Shown in pieces: positions 18,345 to 26,064 of a stretch of 64,000 nucleotides of DNA. This DNA is from Paenibacillus polymyxa. Lineage in GTDB: Bacteria; Bacillota; Bacilli; Paenibacillales; Paenibacillaceae. The stretch's first letter is position 1, and every line of letters begins with the position of its first letter. The stretch lies in the NCBI RefSeq assembly GCF_015710975.1, contig NZ_CP049783.1, positions 4,259,501 to 4,323,500 of the forward strand, read 5' to 3'. The translations under genes were made by a program, and so were the position numbers. Below the pieces are notes generated by a model. It was not told the origin of the DNA. It did not search any database and saw nothing but the letters and a program-made list of their open reading frames with translations.

Positions 18345-19033
18345 CGCTGGACATCCTGATTTTTGGAGCCCATGCCGACGATGCAGAAATAGGAATGGGA
18401 GGCACGATTGCCAAGCATACAGCCGCTGGGTTAAAGGTGGGGGTGTGCGATTTGACACGGGCTGAAATGTCATCTAATGGTGATGTGGATACTCGTATGG
18501 CAGAAGCTGAACACGCTTCAAAAGTGCTCGGGCTGGCTGTGCGGACGAATTTGGGTCTGCCTGATCGTGGGTTATATGTAACTCCTGAACATGTAGCTGC
18601 AGTTACAGCAGAAATCAGACGCCATGCACCAAAAATTGTATTTGCTCCTTATTGGGAGGATCGGCATCCGGATCATGTCATGTGCAGCAAGCTAGTAGAG
18701 GAAGCTGTGTTTAACGCCAAGTTGAGACGCTTTATGCCAGAAAGTCCTGCGGTACAGGTAGAGCAATTATATTTTTATTTTATTAATGATATCGGCAGAA
18801 CGGACTTGATCGTGGACATTACCGAGCATTATGAAGCCAAGGAACAGTCGTTGTTGAGTTATGTTTCGCAATTTCAGGCAGCGCCTGGGAAGGATACGGT
18901 ATCCACACCACTGAATCAGGGGTATGTGGAACGTGTAAAAGCTCGGGACTCGTTGTTGGGTCAACGTAAACTGATTTCATATGCAGAAGGATTTGCGTCC
19001 AAAACGCCATATCTGGTTAAGCTATTCAAATAA
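18341..19033 (+). CDS. bshB1: Bacillithiol biosynthesis deacetylase
   Basis: 230 residues, PIG-L/LmbE fold zinc deacetylase that removes acetate from N-acetylglucosaminyl malate in step two of bacillithiol synthesis. The zinc motif [12 protein letters not shown] is at 10-21 and WEDRHPDH near 104-111 provides the distal histidine. The start codon overlaps mgsA (ATGA). With bshA next to it, the assignment as BshB1 and not a general LmbE-like enzyme is safe. Confidence 0.95.
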   Translation: MTLDILIFGAHADDAEIGMGGTIAKHTAAGLKVGVCDLTRAEMSSNGDVDTRMAEAEHASKVLGLAVRTNLGLPDRGLYVTPEHVAAVTAEIRRHAPKIVFAPYWEDRHPDHVMCSKLVEEAVFNAKLRRFMPESPAVQVEQLYFYFINDIGRTDLIVDITEHYEAKEQSLLSYVSQFQAAPGKDTVSTPLNQGYVERVKARDSLLGQRKLISYAEGFASKTPYLVKLFK

Positions 19034-19118
19034 GGACTATATACTTACGCATGTTGTAGAATGCTGAAATACATGGGCATACGAGTGATTATGGATGGAC
19101 GGAAGGAGGCAGCTTAGC

Positions 19119-20282
19119 TTGAATGACAAACTGAAAATTGGGATTACCTGTTATCCGTCGCTGGGTGGCTCTGGCGTTGTGGCTACGGAGCTGGGCAAGT
19201 TGCTGGCAGAAAAAGGGCATGAGGTTCATTTTATTGCCAATAGCATTCCGTTCAGATTAGGCGGGGCGTTCCAGAAGAATATTTTTTATCACGAAGTTGA
19301 GGTTAACGATTATTACGTGTTTAGATATCCGCCATATGATTTGTCGCTAGCGACAAAAATGGCCCAGGTGGCTCAAATGAAGAATTTGGATGTACTTCAT
19401 GTCCATTATGCTGTTCCGCATGCAGTATGCGCATATTTGGCGAAGGAAATGGTGGGCGATCATTTGAAAGTGGTTACCACCCTGCACGGTACAGATATTA
19501 CAGTGTTGGCACAGGATGAATCATTAAAGGATCTGATTCGACTGGCTATTAACAAAAGTGACGCTGTGACAGCCGTCTCCAAAGATTTGATTCGGGAGAC
19601 GATTGATGCGTTGGAAATAACACGACCTATTGATTTGACTTACAACTTTGTAGATAAACGAGTATATTATCCACGAGATGCTGCTGCGCTTAGGAGAGAT
19701 TTTGCCCAACCGCACGAAAAAATTATGATGCATATTTCCAATTTCCGTCCTGTCAAAAGGGTGGGAGATGTGCTGGATATTTTCGACAGAGTGCAACAAA
19801 AGGTACCTGCGAAGCTACTGTTGGTGGGAGAAGGACCGGATCTTCCGAAAATTCGTTGTAAAATCGAAAGTTTAGGCTTGCAGGACAAAGTCTTCTTTTT
19901 AGGTAAGCAGGATCAAATCGCAGAAGTGATTTCTATGGCAGATGTGCTGTTGCTTCCGTCGGAGAAAGAAAGTTTTGGTCTAGTTGCGCTGGAAGCCATG
20001 GCTTGTGGAGTGCCAACAATCGGTTCTCAGGCAGGAGGAGTACCTGAACTCGTCGTACATGGAAGTACGGGGTATCTGGCTGAAATCGGTAATACAGAGG
20101 CGATGGCAGAATATGCAGTAGAACTGTTGTCCGATGAAGCAATGGCGGAACGTTTCCGTGAAGCGTGCCTGACACGCGCACGTACCGTATTCTGTGATAA
20201 GCTGATTACTCGTCAATATGAAGAGATTTATTACCGTGTGTTGGGACGCGAGGTGCCGGATCTTAAACCGATCAGCGTTTAA
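19119..20282 (+). CDS. bshA: N-acetyl-alpha-D-glucosaminyl L-malate synthase
   Basis: 387 residues from a TTG start, GT-B glycosyltransferase of family 4 that joins UDP-GlcNAc to malate in bacillithiol synthesis. ITCYPSLGGSGVVATELGK near the start is typical of BshA, and the nucleotide-sugar site PSEKESFGLVALEAMACGVP lies near 283-302. TTG at 19119 is chosen because GGAGG ends nine bases before it; the ATG at 19095 comes before that ribosome site. bshC, the last step, is not in the window. Confidence 0.95.
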   Translation: MNDKLKIGITCYPSLGGSGVVATELGKLLAEKGHEVHFIANSIPFRLGGAFQKNIFYHEVEVNDYYVFRYPPYDLSLATKMAQVAQMKNLDVLHVHYAVPHAVCAYLAKEMVGDHLKVVTTLHGTDITVLAQDESLKDLIRLAINKSDAVTAVSKDLIRETIDALEITRPIDLTYNFVDKRVYYPRDAAALRRDFAQPHEKIMMHISNFRPVKRVGDVLDIFDRVQQKVPAKLLLVGEGPDLPKIRCKIESLGLQDKVFFLGKQDQIAEVISMADVLLLPSEKESFGLVALEAMACGVPTIGSQAGGVPELVVHGSTGYLAEIGNTEAMAEYAVELLSDEAMAERFREACLTRARTVFCDKLITRQYEEIYYRVLGREVPDLKPISV

Positions 20283-20283
20283 G

Positions 20284-20308
20284 GGGGCGGACTCGCGTCC
20301 GTTTTTTT
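20284..20308 (+). terminator. Terminator after bshA
   Basis: CGGAC and GTCCG pair around a small TCGC loop just after the bshA stop and run into seven T residues. The next gene, cca, has its own ribosome site right after. Confidence 0.7.
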
Positions 20309-20336
20309 ATTGAATACTTGCAAAGGGGGAAACCCT

Positions 20337-21659
20337 GTGAATACAAATACTTGGCAACATGCTGACCCAGAGATGGCTCTTCACGGCAGAGAGGTCATAC
20401 ATACACTAACCACAGCAGGCCACGAAGCTTATTGGGTCGGTGGCTGTGTGCGGGATGAGCTATTAGGACGTGCTATTCATGATATGGATCTGACCACCTC
20501 GGCTGAGCCTGAAGAGGTCTTAGCGCTGTTCCCTCATGTGATTCCGACAGGAATCCAGCATGGGACGGTAACGGTCATGCAGGATGGTTATGCATTCGAG
20601 GTGACCACTTTTCGTACGGAAAGCGGTTATACCGATCACCGCCGTCCAACGGAAGTATCCTTTGTGAAGGACATCCGTGAGGATCTGATGCGGCGGGACT
20701 TCACGATGAACGCGATAGCGATGGCTGAACATGGGGAGCGAGTGGACCCGTTTGGTGGGGAAGTTGATTTGCGAGCCGCTCTCGTTCGTTGTGTGGGACG
20801 AGCCGAGGAACGCTTTGAGGAAGACGGGCTACGAATGCTGCGTTGCATCCGTTTTGCCTCTGTATTTCGGTTCCGAGTGGCCTACAATACCTGGAAAGGT
20901 ATGATTCGTCGCAGAGAGGGACTTAGATACATAGCCATGGAACGGGTACGAGTCGAGTTAGAAAAGATGCTAGCGGGGCCTGACCCATTACGTGGACTGG
21001 AGATGCTGGGCCGTAGCGGATTGCTGGGCTGTACGAAGGTTCCGGTTCCCTGGGAACAATGTGACGCACAGGCGCTCCAGGAGATCGTGCAGCTGCCAGC
21101 AGAGCTGCGGTGGGGTTTGCTCCTTATGTCTTGTAGACTTAGCTCAGAGGCAGCGGACGAGCTATTAAGAGCTTGGACCTTCTCCAATGCTGTACGTCTG
21201 CGTTTGGTTCATTTATTGGAATGGGAAAAGGAGCTTATCGGTCATGCTGTTGCTATAGCTGGCAACTCAGTTTCGAGGGATCCAGACCGTATCAACGATG
21301 AGGAATTACGTCGTAGCTGGATTCGATTGTTAATTAAGCTGGGAAAGGACACAGCTTCAGACTGGCTGGAGCTTTACAAGACACTGCCTTCTTCGTTTCG
21401 CGGATTACCGCCATGGGTAGAAAAGCATGTGAAGAAAATTGCCGAACTGGCAAACTCGTGGACACAGCAGGCGGTCGTCGTTCGTATCAAGGATTTAAAT
21501 ATTACTGGAAATGAACTGGTTCAGGCAATGAATCGACCAGGTGGACCTTGGCTGGGACAGATGATGGAACGGCTTTTACAAGCGGTCGCTTGCGGAGATA
21601 TCCCGAATGAAACAGAAACATTGCTTCAGGAAGTGAAACGGGTGATGAGTAGTGAATAA
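20337..21659 (+). CDS. cca: CCA-adding enzyme / poly(A) polymerase family nucleotidyltransferase
   Basis: 440 residues, class II tRNA nucleotidyltransferase. GGCVRDELLGR is at 35-45, the catalytic acids in DMD at 49-51, and RRDFTMNAIA (head domain) near 120. It repairs or adds CCA tails on tRNA. A GTG start at 20337 with AAAGGGGGA before it is preferred to an upstream ATG lying next to the terminator. The stop overlaps birA by eight bases. The order cca-birA is the same as in Bacillus. Confidence 0.95.
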   Translation: MNTNTWQHADPEMALHGREVIHTLTTAGHEAYWVGGCVRDELLGRAIHDMDLTTSAEPEEVLALFPHVIPTGIQHGTVTVMQDGYAFEVTTFRTESGYTDHRRPTEVSFVKDIREDLMRRDFTMNAIAMAEHGERVDPFGGEVDLRAALVRCVGRAEERFEEDGLRMLRCIRFASVFRFRVAYNTWKGMIRRREGLRYIAMERVRVELEKMLAGPDPLRGLEMLGRSGLLGCTKVPVPWEQCDAQALQEIVQLPAELRWGLLLMSCRLSSEAADELLRAWTFSNAVRLRLVHLLEWEKELIGHAVAIAGNSVSRDPDRINDEELRRSWIRLLIKLGKDTASDWLELYKTLPSSFRGLPPWVEKHVKKIAELANSWTQQAVVVRIKDLNITGNELVQAMNRPGGPWLGQMMERLLQAVACGDIPNETETLLQEVKRVMSSE

Positions 21660-22626
21660 TCATGAAAGATTGTTAGGCATACTGGAGGAAGGTTCATCCG
21701 ATTACGTATCCGGGGAGGAGATTAGCCGACGACTGTCGGTTAGTCGTACAGCGGTATGGAAGCAGATCAACAAATTGCGTGAGCTGGGTTATAATATCGA
21801 TGCTTCCTCACGGCGGGGCTATCGGCTGATATCTCAGCCAGACCGGCTGGAAGTCTCCAAATTGGCAGGTATGTTAACCACTCAATCGTTTGGTCAGCGT
21901 ATCGTTATTCTGGACTCAACGGTATCCACTCAGCAGGATGCAATGCGTTTGGCAGAAGAGGGTGCGCCGGAGGGAACGTTAGTGCTTGCGGAGGAACAAA
22001 CGGCAGGTCGGGGACGTCTGGGGCGGAAATGGTATTCTCCTCGCGGCAAAGGTATCTGGATGAGCATTGTATTGCGCCCCACCCAGCCCTTGGCCTTTAC
22101 CCCTCAGCTAACGCTGTTAACAGGCGTGGCGGTGTGTAGGGCTATTCGCCGACTGACGGGTGTAGAGGCAGGCATCAAATGGCCCAACGATCTGCTGATT
22201 CATGGTCGCAAGGTATCCGGTATTCTGCTGGAATCTGCAACAGAGGATCAACGGGTTCGCTACTGCATTGCAGGGATTGGCATTGACGTTAATTTGAATG
22301 TAGAAGATTACCCGGAAGAGTTATCCCATGTAGGGACATCTTTGAAAATAGAGGCAGGGCTTGAAATTGACCGTACTGCGCTGATTGCTGCTGTTTTGGA
22401 AGAAATGGAGCAGCTAAGCAAGCTATATGCCGATCAGGGGTTCCAGCCTATAGCCATGCTGTGGGAGGCGTTATCCGTGACGATGAACCGCAGCGTACGG
22501 GCACATACGGGACAAGGGATGGCGGTAGAAGGTACAGCGGTTGGCTTGGACCCTTCAGGAGCACTTGTAATTGAAACGGACCACGGTGAGCGAATCCAGG
22601 TCATTTCAGGGGATATACATTTGTAG
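21652..22626 (+). CDS. birA: Biotin-protein ligase and biotin repressor
   Basis: 324 residues from GTG. An N-terminal winged helix (about 5-58, SGEEISRRLSVSRTAVWKQI) binds DNA; the ligase domain has the biotinyl-AMP loop GRGRLGRKW at 119-127 and KWPNDLL near 184; an SH3-like C-terminal domain follows (about 285-324). It joins biotin to carboxylases and represses biotin genes when ligand-loaded. No biotin gene or clear BirA operator is in the window. Confidence 0.96.
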   Translation: MNNHERLLGILEEGSSDYVSGEEISRRLSVSRTAVWKQINKLRELGYNIDASSRRGYRLISQPDRLEVSKLAGMLTTQSFGQRIVILDSTVSTQQDAMRLAEEGAPEGTLVLAEEQTAGRGRLGRKWYSPRGKGIWMSIVLRPTQPLAFTPQLTLLTGVAVCRAIRRLTGVEAGIKWPNDLLIHGRKVSGILLESATEDQRVRYCIAGIGIDVNLNVEDYPEELSHVGTSLKIEAGLEIDRTALIAAVLEEMEQLSKLYADQGFQPIAMLWEALSVTMNRSVRAHTGQGMAVEGTAVGLDPSGALVIETDHGERIQVISGDIHL

Positions 22627-22971
22627 AAGCGACCCTAGCTGAGCATACGACCACAATCTTTCTGTTTCCTGTGTAAAACTTCACGTGAAAAAGCTGATAT
22701 TTTTTGTTATACTGTGCAGGAGGCGGCATCGGACGGTCCGAGCTGCACTCCAAGGGCACATGCTCTACTTTAGTAAGTTTGTAAGACCATCATAACTTCA
22801 TTTGAAGGTTACGTTGGATTCTGCTCTGAGCCGAACAGGACCGAGACAGAAGGGACGATCTCAAAATGAGTGTCTTTTTTGGCTGTTCGGACCTTTTGAT
22901 GACGCATATGTACAGGCGTTCATAAAAGGTTATTTTTTGTGCCAAAAAAAGATGGAAGGGAGCCATTCGCA
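22627..22971 (+). promoter_or_regulatory. Untranslated leader region before panB
   Basis: A 345-base stretch without a convincing gene. A -10 box TATACT lies at 22708-22713; the palindrome TTCACGTGAA (22680-22689) and the 11-base palindrome CGGACGGTCCG (22730-22740) flank it. The leader then has a perfect 8-base stem (22831-22838 with 22883-22890) enclosing smaller pairings and a T6 run at 22875-22880. The structure looks regulatory, but I do not recognise a riboswitch or T-box motif. Transcription start and role are guesses. Confidence 0.4.
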
Positions 22972-23880
22972 ATGGCAGGAAAACAAGCACTGAATATTGT
23001 AAAAATGAAAAAAATGAAGCAAGAGGGCATTCCGCTCAGTATGCTGACCGCCTATGATTATCCATCGGCTAAAATTGCCGAGGAGGCGGGAATTGATATC
23101 ATTCTCGTGGGTGACTCGCTGGGTAACGTAGTTCTTGGTTACGATTCAACCATCCCTGTGACCTTGGATGATATGGTGTACCATTCCCGGACAGTGGCAA
23201 GAGGCGCTGAGCATACATTTATCGTAGCGGACATGCCTTTTATGACATATCACGGCAGCATATCTGAAAGTCTTCAAGGCATCCGTCGTCTGATGCAGGA
23301 AGGACATGCGCATGCTGTTAAATTGGAGGGCGGAGCTGAAATTGCCGATGTCGTAAAAGCGACTGTTCAGGCAGGTGTACCTGTGCTAGGACATATCGGA
23401 CTTACTCCGCAATCGGTTAATCAGATTGGCGGTTATCGCATTCAAGGTAAGGACGAAGCAGACGCACGCCGGTTAATGGCTGATGCCAAGGCGTTAGAGC
23501 AGGCTGGTGCCTTTGGTATTGTACTGGAATTGGTGACTGAGGAAGTGGCAACGGCGATCTCTAAAGAACTTTCCATTCCAACCATTGGAATCGGTGCAGG
23601 ACGTGGATGTGACGGTCAGGTACTTGTTTATCACGATCTAATTCAATATGCATCGCCATATTTCAGTAAACGTTTTGTTAAAACCTATGCCGATGTAGGC
23701 GGCTTGATCCGCAGCAGCATTGAGCAGTATGTGAGCGATGTGAAAGGGCGGGCATTCCCGGCCGCAGAGCATGTGTTCAGCGCGGATGATCGCGTTGTGG
23801 AGTCCCTGGAGTCCTTGTACGGTCAGGCAAAAGGACAAGCGCAGGAACAAGCTAAGGAAAAGGTGGAATCACAGTCATGA
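22972..23880 (+). CDS. panB: 3-methyl-2-oxobutanoate hydroxymethyltransferase
   Basis: 302 residues, TIM-barrel class enzyme that makes ketopantoate for CoA synthesis. MLTAYDYPSAKIAEEAGID (about 24-42), VGDSLGNVVLGYDSTIPV (45-62) with the metal-binding Asp, and HIGLTPQ are family marks. A C-terminal tail rich in Gln, Lys and Glu (about 280-302) is longer than in many homologues. The ATG has GGAAGGGAG upstream, and the frame extends 11 shadow codons before it. The stop overlaps panC by four bases. Confidence 0.97.
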   Translation: MAGKQALNIVKMKKMKQEGIPLSMLTAYDYPSAKIAEEAGIDIILVGDSLGNVVLGYDSTIPVTLDDMVYHSRTVARGAEHTFIVADMPFMTYHGSISESLQGIRRLMQEGHAHAVKLEGGAEIADVVKATVQAGVPVLGHIGLTPQSVNQIGGYRIQGKDEADARRLMADAKALEQAGAFGIVLELVTEEVATAISKELSIPTIGIGAGRGCDGQVLVYHDLIQYASPYFSKRFVKTYADVGGLIRSSIEQYVSDVKGRAFPAAEHVFSADDRVVESLESLYGQAKGQAQEQAKEKVESQS

Positions 23881-24815
23881 TCATCGTAAGAGAAGTGGCT
23901 CAACTGCGTAAGGTTATTGCCGAGCGTCGGCAGCTTGGGGCCAATGGAGCAAAAATGCTACACGATTCTGCCTCTGTACAACAACATAAAGTCGGCTTTG
24001 TACCAACAATGGGATACCTGCACGAAGGGCACGCGAGCTTGATGCAAAAGGCGCGTGAAATGGCAGATACGGTCGTGCTTAGTATTTTCGTTAATCCAAT
24101 TCAATTTGGACCTACCGAGGATTTGGACAGCTATCCTCGCGATGAAGCTCGTGATCTGGAAGTAGCACGGCGCGAAGGCGTGGATATTGTCTTTTTGCCG
24201 ACTGTAGCAGAAATGTATCCACAGCCAACTCAAACCAAAATTCGCGTATCCGCTTTGACAGACCGCTTGTGCGGCGCTTCCCGTCCTGGCCATTTTGATG
24301 GTGTGACTACAGTGGTAGCCAAGCTGTTTAACATGGTAGGTCCTGATTTGGCCTTCTTTGGCATGAAGGATGCGCAACAGGTTGCTGTGCTTCAACAAAT
24401 GGTGACTGATCTTAATATGAATGTGACCCTCATACCTTGTCCTATCGTTAGAGAGGCCGATGGTTTGGCCCTTAGCTCCCGTAATGTCTATTTAAGTGCG
24501 GAACAGCGAGAGCAGGCGTTAGTGCTGTCCCAGTCACTGCGCAAGGTGCAAGAAGTGAGCGAAGATATTGTGCAGAACACCATTACGATTGAGCAGTTGC
24601 GTCAAATGGTGGAGTCGACCATCGCCTCATCTCCTTTGGCAGATATTGACTATATTGAAATATTAACATTTCCTGGCCTGGAGCCCCTTCGCCCTGAGCA
24701 GCGCCTATGTGATGTGCAAGAAGACGTCATTGTTGCGCTGGCTGTAAAATTTGGGAATACCCGACTGATTGATAATATAAGAATACAGAAAGTGGAGGTA
24801 CTTTCCCATGTTTAG
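23877..24815 (+). CDS. panC: Pantothenate synthetase
   Basis: 312 residues; ATP-dependent joining of pantoate and beta-alanine. [16 protein letters not shown] carries the HIGH-like motif near 40-55, and GMKDAQQ and the KMSxS-like region [13 protein letters not shown] follow near 160 and 198-210. The N terminus carries a ten-residue insert (about residues 18-28) compared with short homologues. It overlaps panB and panD, giving a compact panBCD operon. Confidence 0.97.
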   Translation: MIIVREVAQLRKVIAERRQLGANGAKMLHDSASVQQHKVGFVPTMGYLHEGHASLMQKAREMADTVVLSIFVNPIQFGPTEDLDSYPRDEARDLEVARREGVDIVFLPTVAEMYPQPTQTKIRVSALTDRLCGASRPGHFDGVTTVVAKLFNMVGPDLAFFGMKDAQQVAVLQQMVTDLNMNVTLIPCPIVREADGLALSSRNVYLSAEQREQALVLSQSLRKVQEVSEDIVQNTITIEQLRQMVESTIASSPLADIDYIEILTFPGLEPLRPEQRLCDVQEDVIVALAVKFGNTRLIDNIRIQKVEVLSHV

Positions 24816-25191
24816 AACTATGATGAAATCAAAAATTCACCGCGCGACGGTTACCGAAGCTAACCTGAACTACGTGGGAAGTATTACCATAGATGAGGAT
24901 TTAATGGAGACATCGGATCTACTGGAGAATGAAAAGGTTCAAATTGTAAACAATAATAATGGAGCTCGACTGGAAACCTATGTGATCCCCGGACCGCGTG
25001 GGAGCGGCGTGATTTGTCTCAACGGTGCGGCAGCCCGTCTGGTCCAGCCCGGTGATACAGTCATTATTATTTCCTATGCTTCCATGTCGAATGAAGAGGC
25101 CAAAACATACAAACCAACTGTGGTATTTGTGGATGAACATAATAAACCAGCCCAAACGATGAACAAGGAAGTACATGCAACGATCATGTAA
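24808..25191 (+). CDS. panD: Aspartate 1-decarboxylase
   Basis: 127 residues; makes beta-alanine from aspartate. The self-cleavage site Gly24-Ser25, in YVGSITID, generates the pyruvoyl cofactor. A further mark is [12 protein letters not shown] near 71-82. A GGAGGT ribosome site lies inside the end of panC. Standard length for the processed-type enzyme. Confidence 0.97.
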   Translation: MFRTMMKSKIHRATVTEANLNYVGSITIDEDLMETSDLLENEKVQIVNNNNGARLETYVIPGPRGSGVICLNGAAARLVQPGDTVIIISYASMSNEEAKTYKPTVVFVDEHNKPAQTMNKEVHATIM

Positions 25192-25267
25192 TGAATGGGA
25201 ATGCGGATGAAACCCGTCTTTTAAGCGAAAAATGTGAGTGTATTAATCCATCTTTCGTAAGGGCGGG

Positions 25268-25906
25268 ATGCACATGTTCCAGCATGTATTCGCAGAAATG
25301 AACAGCATGTTAGATGATATCGTGAAGCATTACCCATCAGCCCAGGGCCCCCGCAGACAGGAGCTGCTACAGCACTGGAGTCTGCTGCGGAGAATGAGTG
25401 ACGGAATTATGGATGAGTGGCTGGCCTTTGAGGAAAAAATGGTTTACCTGCGTGCAGCAGGATTTTCTGCAGAGGCCGACATGTCTGACGCTGAGCTGCC
25501 TGAAAAGGAGCTACCGGCATTTAACCGGGGGCAGGGGTATTATCGCTTACTTATGTACCCGGAGGCAATCCAGCAATTTGAGCAGGTGCTACAGCATTTT
25601 CCGAACAGCTGGCAGAGTCACATGTATATGGGAATGGCTCATTTTCAACTGGATGATCCAGCAGAGGCTATAAGCCAGTTTCAAAAGGTGCTGCACCTGA
25701 CTGAACAGCCAGGGCTAAAAGCGGTCATCTATAATGCGCTGGGTTGTTTGATGGCAAAGCAGGCTGACGTAAAAGAGGCGCAAAAATATTTTGCTCTCGC
25801 GCATCAGTTCGATCCAACGTTGCCCGAGCCACTGCACAATATGCAAGCCTGTTTGTCCGGTGTCGAAAAGCTTCGCTACGACAGCTCCATGTTGACCTGG
25901 ATGTAG
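25268..25906 (+). CDS. Tetratricopeptide repeat protein
   Basis: 212 residues; the N-terminal 90 residues are helical without repeats, followed by TPR units (about 92-200) such as GQGYYRLLMYPEAIQQFEQVLQHFPNSWQSHMYMGMAHF and a third unit near 160. No signal peptide or enzyme motif. It lies between panD and dinG, where Bacillus has no counterpart, with its own terminator. Ribosome site AAGGGCGGG is moderate. The role is unknown. Confidence 0.88.
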   Translation: MHMFQHVFAEMNSMLDDIVKHYPSAQGPRRQELLQHWSLLRRMSDGIMDEWLAFEEKMVYLRAAGFSAEADMSDAELPEKELPAFNRGQGYYRLLMYPEAIQQFEQVLQHFPNSWQSHMYMGMAHFQLDDPAEAISQFQKVLHLTEQPGLKAVIYNALGCLMAKQADVKEAQKYFALAHQFDPTLPEPLHNMQACLSGVEKLRYDSSMLTWM

Positions 25907-25922
25907 TTGTCAGACACCGAGT

Positions 25923-25972
25923 AAGACGATGCATGCCCACCTCTCTTAGGCGGCGTGTGCATCGTCTTTTTT
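25923..25972 (+). terminator. Rho-independent terminator
   Basis: AAGACGATGCA (25923-25933) pairs perfectly with TGCATCGTCTT (25958-25968), then T residues. It closes the TPR gene. Confidence 0.93.
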
Positions 25973-26064
25973 GGCTGTCTTAATTTCCAAACAGGCAATC
26001 TTCTGCTATGCTATTATACAGAGTTATTATTATTGTATGTGTCATAAGAAAGGATTAAGCTCGA

